From positions 1 to 37,601 of the forward strand of contig JAUXRI010000330.1 in assembly GCA_030681895.1 (NCBI GenBank): 37,601 bases of DNA, given 5' to 3'. The DNA comes from Myxococcales bacterium. Its GTDB lineage: Bacteria > Myxococcota > Myxococcia > Myxococcales > Myxococcaceae. Of this stretch, positions 33,530 through 37,601 are shown piece after piece. The position numbers were made by a program, and so were the translations under genes. The notes under the pieces are model-generated. The model did not search any database. It worked only from the letters and a program-made list of their open reading frames with translations, and had not been told where the DNA came from. Position 1 is the stretch's first letter. Every line of letters starts with the position of its first letter.

Positions 33530-34438
33530 TCACGAGTTCCGCGCGGCGGCGGCGCGATCGAGGGCGAAGCGCACCATCTCTGACGCGACGTCCTGCCCGG
33601 TCGCGTGCTCGAGCCCCTCGAAACCCGGAGACGAGTTCAGCTCCATCACCCGCGGCCCGTCCTTGCCCTCGAGCATGTCGACGCCGCAGATGTCGAGCCC
33701 CACCAGCTTCGCGGCCTTCACGGCCGTCTCGAGGAACGCCGGCTCGAGCGTGACGGGGCTGCCTTCACCGCCGCGGTGAATGTTGCTGCGGAACTCACCG
33801 GCCCGGGCCTGCCGCCGCATCGCGCCCACGACGCGGTCGCCCACCACGAGCGCGCGCACGTCTCGTCCGCTCGACTCGGCGATGAACTCCTGCAGGCAGA
33901 TCTCCTGACCGAGCGAGGTGAAGGTGTCGACGATGGTGCGGGCCTCGGTCATCGTGGTGGCGATCATCACGCCGACGCCCTGGGTGCCGCGGAGCAGCTT
34001 GATGATGCACGGCAACCCACCCACCGCGTCGACCAGCCGGACGATGTGCGCGGTGTCGTTCGCCATCACGGTGCGGGGCACGCCGACGCCTCCGGCCGCG
34101 AGCACTTGCAGACACCGCACCTTGTCGCGGCTGCGCGCGATGGCCGTGGCGCTGTTGACGACGGGCACGCCCATCGAGTCGAGGTGATTCACCACCTGCA
34201 TGCCGTAGTTGGTGATGCTGGTGCCGATGCGCGGAATCACGGCCGAGAGGCCTTCGACGCTCACGCCCCGATAGAGCAACTGCGAGCCGTCGGGGCCGAT
34301 CACCATGGTGCAGCGCAGGGTGTCGATGACGATGGGGCTGGCGTCGAGGGCCTCGGCGGCGTCGACGAGGCGGGCCGTCGAGTACAGCGACTTCTGACGC
34401 GACAGAATGCAGAGGCGCTCGTGACGCACGCGGGACAT
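33530..34438 (-). CDS. RimK-type ATP-grasp ligase
   Basis: This 302-residue cytoplasmic protein has the ATP-grasp fold: an N-terminal Rossmann-like part (LCILSRQKSLYSTARLVDA), the ATP-binding strands IIKLLRGTQGVGVMIA and ICLQEFIAESSGRDVRALV, and the metal-binding end VMELNSSPGFEGLE, all close to RimK. RimK adds glutamates to the C-terminus of ribosomal protein S6; relatives ligate amino acids to other peptides or cofactors. Which acceptor applies here is unknown. Its neighbour is an L,D-transpeptidase, so an amino-acid ligation connected to the wall is one possibility. Confidence 0.93.
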   Translation of the reverse strand: MSRVRHERLCILSRQKSLYSTARLVDAAEALDASPIVIDTLRCTMVIGPDGSQLLYRGVSVEGLSAVIPRIGTSITNYGMQVVNHLDSMGVPVVNSATAIARSRDKVRCLQVLAAGGVGVPRTVMANDTAHIVRLVDAVGGLPCIIKLLRGTQGVGVMIATTMTEARTIVDTFTSLGQEICLQEFIAESSGRDVRALVVGDRVVGAMRRQARAGEFRSNIHRGGEGSPVTLEPAFLETAVKAAKLVGLDICGVDMLEGKDGPRVMELNSSPGFEGLEHATGQDVASEMVRFALDRAAAARNS

Positions 34439-34493
34439 GCGGCGCGACCGTACTGCCCACGTCCTCCCGCGTCCCGGTTTGTTGGCGAAACGA

Positions 34494-35285
34494 TCAGCGA
34501 GGCGCCGTCGTCGCCAGCGTCGGCAGCGACTCCCACGAGGCGGTGGGGAACGCGTGGTGCGTGCGGTGGTAGCCGACGTGGTGCGGGAAGACGAAGGGCG
34601 CGAGCCACCGGCTGCGATGTTCGCGGGTCGTCGACTCGAGGCCCCGCTCCGCTGGTGTGGTCGAGTGCTCGGCGAGGAACCGGCACGCGTTGAACAGCGC
34701 CGTCCAGCCGAGCGGGAGCCACCAGTGCCGGGCGAAGAGCGAGGGCTCCAGCGCCGTCGCCGTCAGCAGCAGCGCCCACGTCACCACCACGGGCCACTCG
34801 GTGCGGCGGGCGCGCTCGACGTCTCGCCGGCTCGCGTCGTCGTCTTCTCCCGACACCAGCAGCTGCGCGTACAGCGGCGTCAAGCGCGGCGCGACGAGCG
34901 ACAGGGTTCCAAGGACAGACCGGAACACCCAGAACGGGAAGATGACGAGGAGCAGGACGAAGAGCCGTGCGTCCCCGAGAGCCTTTCGCGGCACGAGGTA
35001 CGGATCATTCGGCAGGTTGGTGCGCGCGTGGTGGCGCAGGTGATGCGCGCGCATCGCGTCGAGCGTGGTGCCGATGGGCCAGCCTCCGAGCGCTTCGAGC
35101 CAGACGACTCTTTCAGCCCCGTGACAGGCATCGTGGAGCAGCACGCCGAGCGCGTGCACCCGGCCACCGATGACGGGCGCGACGAGCAGGAACGTCCACC
35201 ACGGTCCGACGGCGCTCATCGCCCAGCAGCCCAGCACCACGGCAACGTCGAGCCCCGCCCAGCGCGCGAGCCTCGCCGACGTCAC
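34494..35285 (-). CDS. membrane fatty acid desaturase
   Basis: This 263-residue protein has several hydrophobic helices and the three histidine boxes of the diiron fatty acid desaturases: HDACH (51-55), HHLRHH (81-86) and HRTHH (240-244). It introduces a double bond (or hydroxylates) an acyl chain in the membrane using oxygen and electrons. The regioselectivity cannot be read. It is short for the family but the boxes are complete. Its ATG overlaps the stop of the amidohydrolase gene as ATGA, and the RimK-type gene follows 55 bases later. Confidence 0.9.
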   Translation of the reverse strand: MTSARLARWAGLDVAVVLGCWAMSAVGPWWTFLLVAPVIGGRVHALGVLLHDACHGAERVVWLEALGGWPIGTTLDAMRAHHLRHHARTNLPNDPYLVPRKALGDARLFVLLLVIFPFWVFRSVLGTLSLVAPRLTPLYAQLLVSGEDDDASRRDVERARRTEWPVVVTWALLLTATALEPSLFARHWWLPLGWTALFNACRFLAEHSTTPAERGLESTTREHRSRWLAPFVFPHHVGYHRTHHAFPTASWESLPTLATTAPR

Positions 35286-36679
35286 TCCACTTTCTCGATG
35301 ACGACACCGCCCTGCATCACGGTGACGATGCGCGAGGTGGCGGTGATGTCGGTGAGCGGATCGCCGTCGAGCAGCACGAGGTCGGCGCGCTTGGTCGGCT
35401 CGATGGTGCCGAAGTCCGCGTTGGCGCCCGCGATGAAACGCGCAGGGAGCACCGTCGCGCCACGCAGGACGTCAGCGTTCGGAATGCCGGCCTCGGACAA
35501 GAGCCGCAGCTCGTCGAGGAACGCGCCGCCAGCCAGACACCCGATGGAGCCCGCTCCATCACTGCCCACCAGAATCGGCACGCCTGCGTCGTAGAGCGTC
35601 TTCGCTGCAGCGAGGCGCTTCGGGCGGTCGGCCTGCAGCTTGCCGAGCCACTCCATCAGCTGCGGGTCGAGCGTCTTGGTGCGGGCGACGTCGGGCGAGA
35701 ACGGCGTGAGGAACGACTCGGGGTAGAGGCGCTTCTCCATCTCGGTGGGCGCGAAGCGGAACTGCACCAGCGCTTCGGCGCGGTCGAACACCACCAGCGT
35801 CGGAGAGACGACCACGCCTGCTGCTTTGAGCTCCTGCGCGTCGGCCACGGTCAGCTCACCCAGATGAATGCCGTGCATCAGCGCGTCGATGCCTGCTCGC
35901 GCCGCTCTCAAGGCGTGCACCGCGGTGTCGACGTGCGCCACGGCCTTCGCGCCCTTCTCGTGCGCTCGCTTCACCGCCGCCGACACGATGTCGGGAGGCA
36001 TCGTCTGCGCGTTCAGCGGCACGCTCGCGATGGCCAGCTTCAGGTGGTGCGCGCCGTTGTGCATTCGCCAGTCGACCGCCGCGACGGCCTCGAGCGGGTT
36101 CGTCACCGGGCCCGAGAAGCGCTGGTCGGCGAGCGCGCTCGCGGGCCACGGGTACAGAATCTTCACCATCGACGTCGGGTACCCGTCTTTGAGCGAGATG
36201 ATCTGCCCCGAGTACCAGAAGCGCGGCCCCAGCCACGACGGCTCGGCCTGGCGCTTCCACAACGCCTTGAGCTTCTCGAGCTCGCCGCCGACGTCCATCG
36301 CGCTGGTGATGCCCGAGGCGAGCAGCGCGCGGCCGTTGTGGTCTTCATCGGGCCACGCGACCGCCCACGGTGGCGCAGGGCTGCCCGTGAGGTGCACGTG
36401 GAAGTCGACGTAGCCGGGCACCAGCGTCTTGCCTGCGCCTTCGATGACGCGGGCTCCGGTGAGGTCGGTGCCAGTCGGCGCGAGGCCGACGATGCGGCCA
36501 TTCTCAACGCGCACGTCCTGGTGCTCGAGCGAGCTGGTGTCGGTGGCGGTGAAGACCCGCACGTCGCGGAAGATGGTGACGGGCGCCGGTGAGGCCTCGC
36601 GCCGAATCAGCTGTGGGTAGCGGTGAGACGCAGGGCAGCCGAGGAGCATGGCCGGGAAGAGCAGGAGCAGCAGACGCAT
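35282..36679 (-). CDS. metal-dependent amidohydrolase lipoprotein
   Basis: This 465-residue protein has lipobox LLGC (Cys15), so it is anchored outside the cytoplasm. It belongs to the amidohydrolase/imidazolonepropionase-like superfamily: VPGYVDFHVHLTGS with metal ligands His94 and His96, later histidines in HVDTAVHALR and DALMHGIHLG, the metal-binding Asp in ILVGSDGAG, and a C-terminal beta part ending in the LVLLDGDPLTDI motif. It hydrolyses an amide or peptide-like bond; substrate unknown. It is the first gene of the minus-strand cluster and is divergent from the ketoacyl synthase gene. Confidence 0.92.
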   Translation of the reverse strand: MRLLLLLFPAMLLGCPASHRYPQLIRREASPAPVTIFRDVRVFTATDTSSLEHQDVRVENGRIVGLAPTGTDLTGARVIEGAGKTLVPGYVDFHVHLTGSPAPPWAVAWPDEDHNGRALLASGITSAMDVGGELEKLKALWKRQAEPSWLGPRFWYSGQIISLKDGYPTSMVKILYPWPASALADQRFSGPVTNPLEAVAAVDWRMHNGAHHLKLAIASVPLNAQTMPPDIVSAAVKRAHEKGAKAVAHVDTAVHALRAARAGIDALMHGIHLGELTVADAQELKAAGVVVSPTLVVFDRAEALVQFRFAPTEMEKRLYPESFLTPFSPDVARTKTLDPQLMEWLGKLQADRPKRLAAAKTLYDAGVPILVGSDGAGSIGCLAGGAFLDELRLLSEAGIPNADVLRGATVLPARFIAGANADFGTIEPTKRADLVLLDGDPLTDITATSRIVTVMQGGVVIEKVE

Positions 36680-36919
36680 GGCGGCGCACGCTACCTCGCG
36701 TCGCGCAGGTCACCACGGCCGTGGAACGTGCCCATGCGAAGGCCCTCGACGGACACCATTGACGTTCGACAGAGCGCGTGCGGGGGCCCGCCGTTTGTCT
36801 GCGTTGCGTCACGGAGCGTCGAAAGACGACAGAATGTTTCACTTCACTTGATGCGTGCCAATTCGACCGCAGGCTAGGAGGCGCGTTCGCGAGCGCCAGC
36901 GCACGCGAGGGAGGTCGTC
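36680..36919. other. 240-base divergent gap
   Basis: This gap must carry the promoters of the amidohydrolase cluster and of the ketoacyl synthase gene. The AT-richer stretch near 36830-36875 (around aatgtttcacttcacttgat) is the likeliest promoter zone, but I cannot assign -35 and -10 boxes with confidence. Confidence 0.3.
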
Positions 36920-37601
36920 GTGTTGTACCTGCACGCCATCGGTCACTTTCACCCCGAGAACCTCCTCACCAACGCGTTCCTCGAGAGCCTTGGCATCGAG
37001 ACGAACGAGGCGTGGATCATGGAGCGCGTGGGCATCCGCTCGCGGCACACCGTGCTGCCGCTCGACTACATCCGTGAGACGAAGAATCGTGACCCGCGCC
37101 GCGCCATCGAGGCGGCGACGATGTCGAACGCTCAGACGGGCGCGAAGGCCGGCCTGATGGCCCTCGAGCGTGCGAAGCTGACCGTGAAGGACATCGGCAT
37201 GGTGCTCTCGGGCAGCTGCAGCCCCGACGAGTGCATTCCTGCCGAGGCCAACCGCGTCGCCGCAGCGCTCGGCATCGACGCGCCGTCGCTCGACGTCTCC
37301 AGCGCCTGCTCGAGCTTCTGCAGCCAGCTCTACTTCGTCGAGGCGATGCGGCCCGAGAAGCTGCCCGACTTCATCATGCTGGTGAACCCCGAGAACTCGA
37401 CCCGCGTCGTCGACTACTCGGACCGCTCGAGCTGCGTGTTGTGGGGCGACTGCTCCACCGCCGCCATCGTCTCGCCGCGCATTCCCGGGCCGTGGAAGGT
37501 GACGTCGACGTACCTGAAGGGCGAGCCTGCTGGCGCCGACAAGGTGAAGGTCCCGCGCTTCGGCCACTTCACGCAGCAGGGCGCCGAGGTGCAGAAGTTC
37601 G
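36920..37601 (+). CDS. 3-oxoacyl-ACP synthase III family protein (3' end outside window)
   Basis: The frame starts at GTG 36920, with GGGAGG five bases upstream, and is open to the window end (227 codons). The text matches KAS III (FabH-like) enzymes: ITNEAWIMERVGIRSRH-like N-terminal block (here ETNEAWIMERVGIRSRH, residues 27-43), and the nucleophile in LDVSSACSSF (Cys130). The catalytic His and Asn lie beyond the edge. Such enzymes join an acyl-CoA starter to malonyl-ACP, or act in specialised lipid or polyketide assembly. Because the protein lacks the short FabH opening, a specialised homologue rather than housekeeping FabH is possible. It lies divergent from a cluster with a desaturase gene. 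Confidence 0.92.
   Translation, partial: MLYLHAIGHFHPENLLTNAFLESLGIETNEAWIMERVGIRSRHTVLPLDYIRETKNRDPRRAIEAATMSNAQTGAKAGLMALERAKLTVKDIGMVLSGSCSPDECIPAEANRVAAALGIDAPSLDVSSACSSFCSQLYFVEAMRPEKLPDFIMLVNPENSTRVVDYSDRSSCVLWGDCSTAAIVSPRIPGPWKVTSTYLKGEPAGADKVKVPRFGHFTQQGAEVQKF

Noticed and set aside
36680..36919. Possible sigma-70 promoter around ttgatg near 36849
   Set aside because: No acceptable -10 box lies at the right distance, so it is not listed as a promoter.

Overview
The window looks like chromosomal DNA of a myxobacterium or close relative (phylum Myxococcota). The grounds are high GC (about 65-80% in most rows), strongly biased codon use, an unusual density of lipoproteins (about a third of the genes have a clear lipobox), Asp-Ala-Gly and Gly-Gly-Ala linkers after the lipid anchor, cysteine-rich secreted domains, and an ECF sigma/anti-sigma pair resembling those of Myxococcus. 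This is inference from protein style. No rRNA, tRNA, CRISPR array, prophage or insertion sequence was seen.

Left part (1-12,165). A partial alpha/beta-hydrolase lipoprotein and a cysteine-rich lipoprotein with a C2-like stretch diverge at the left edge. A P-loop ATPase is translationally coupled to a tiny lipoprotein. Divergent from these runs an ECF sigma factor, its membrane anti-sigma factor (zinc-motif cysteines replaced by serines), a small exported protein and another cysteine-rich lipoprotein. A predicted outer-membrane barrel and a twin-arginine-like exported protein follow. Facing them is a set of two different RlaP-type nucleotidyltransferases with possible small ORFs in front and between. 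A divergent gene encodes an aldehyde dehydrogenase-family enzyme.

Middle (12,178-22,958). The most striking element is a minus-strand operon of five large lipoproteins, read from 20,570 down to 12,178: a von Willebrand A protein; a protein with HYDIN/ASH-like, PKD-like and DUF2135-like regions; a cysteine-rich protein with PPC-like domains; a protein with six IPT/TIG domains; and a second cysteine-rich protein. Three of the four junctions are 4-base stop/start overlaps and the fourth gap is 8 bases. This is the best candidate here for an undescribed multi-component surface system. Upstream lie a ParE/RelE-type toxin-antitoxin pair and an orphan gene in DNA of somewhat lower GC, a plausible acquired patch.

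Right part (22,218-37,601). A TPR protein diverges from thiD. Next come two divergent membrane proteins of similar plan; the second is coupled to a Gly-rich lipoprotein, followed by another with 24 copies of a 15-base repeat. Both resemble beta-helix surface proteins. cydAB encodes a bd-type quinol oxidase. A minus-strand cluster follows (amidohydrolase lipoprotein, fatty acid desaturase, RimK-type ATP-grasp ligase, L,D-transpeptidase), and the window ends inside a ketoacyl-ACP synthase III gene on the plus strand.
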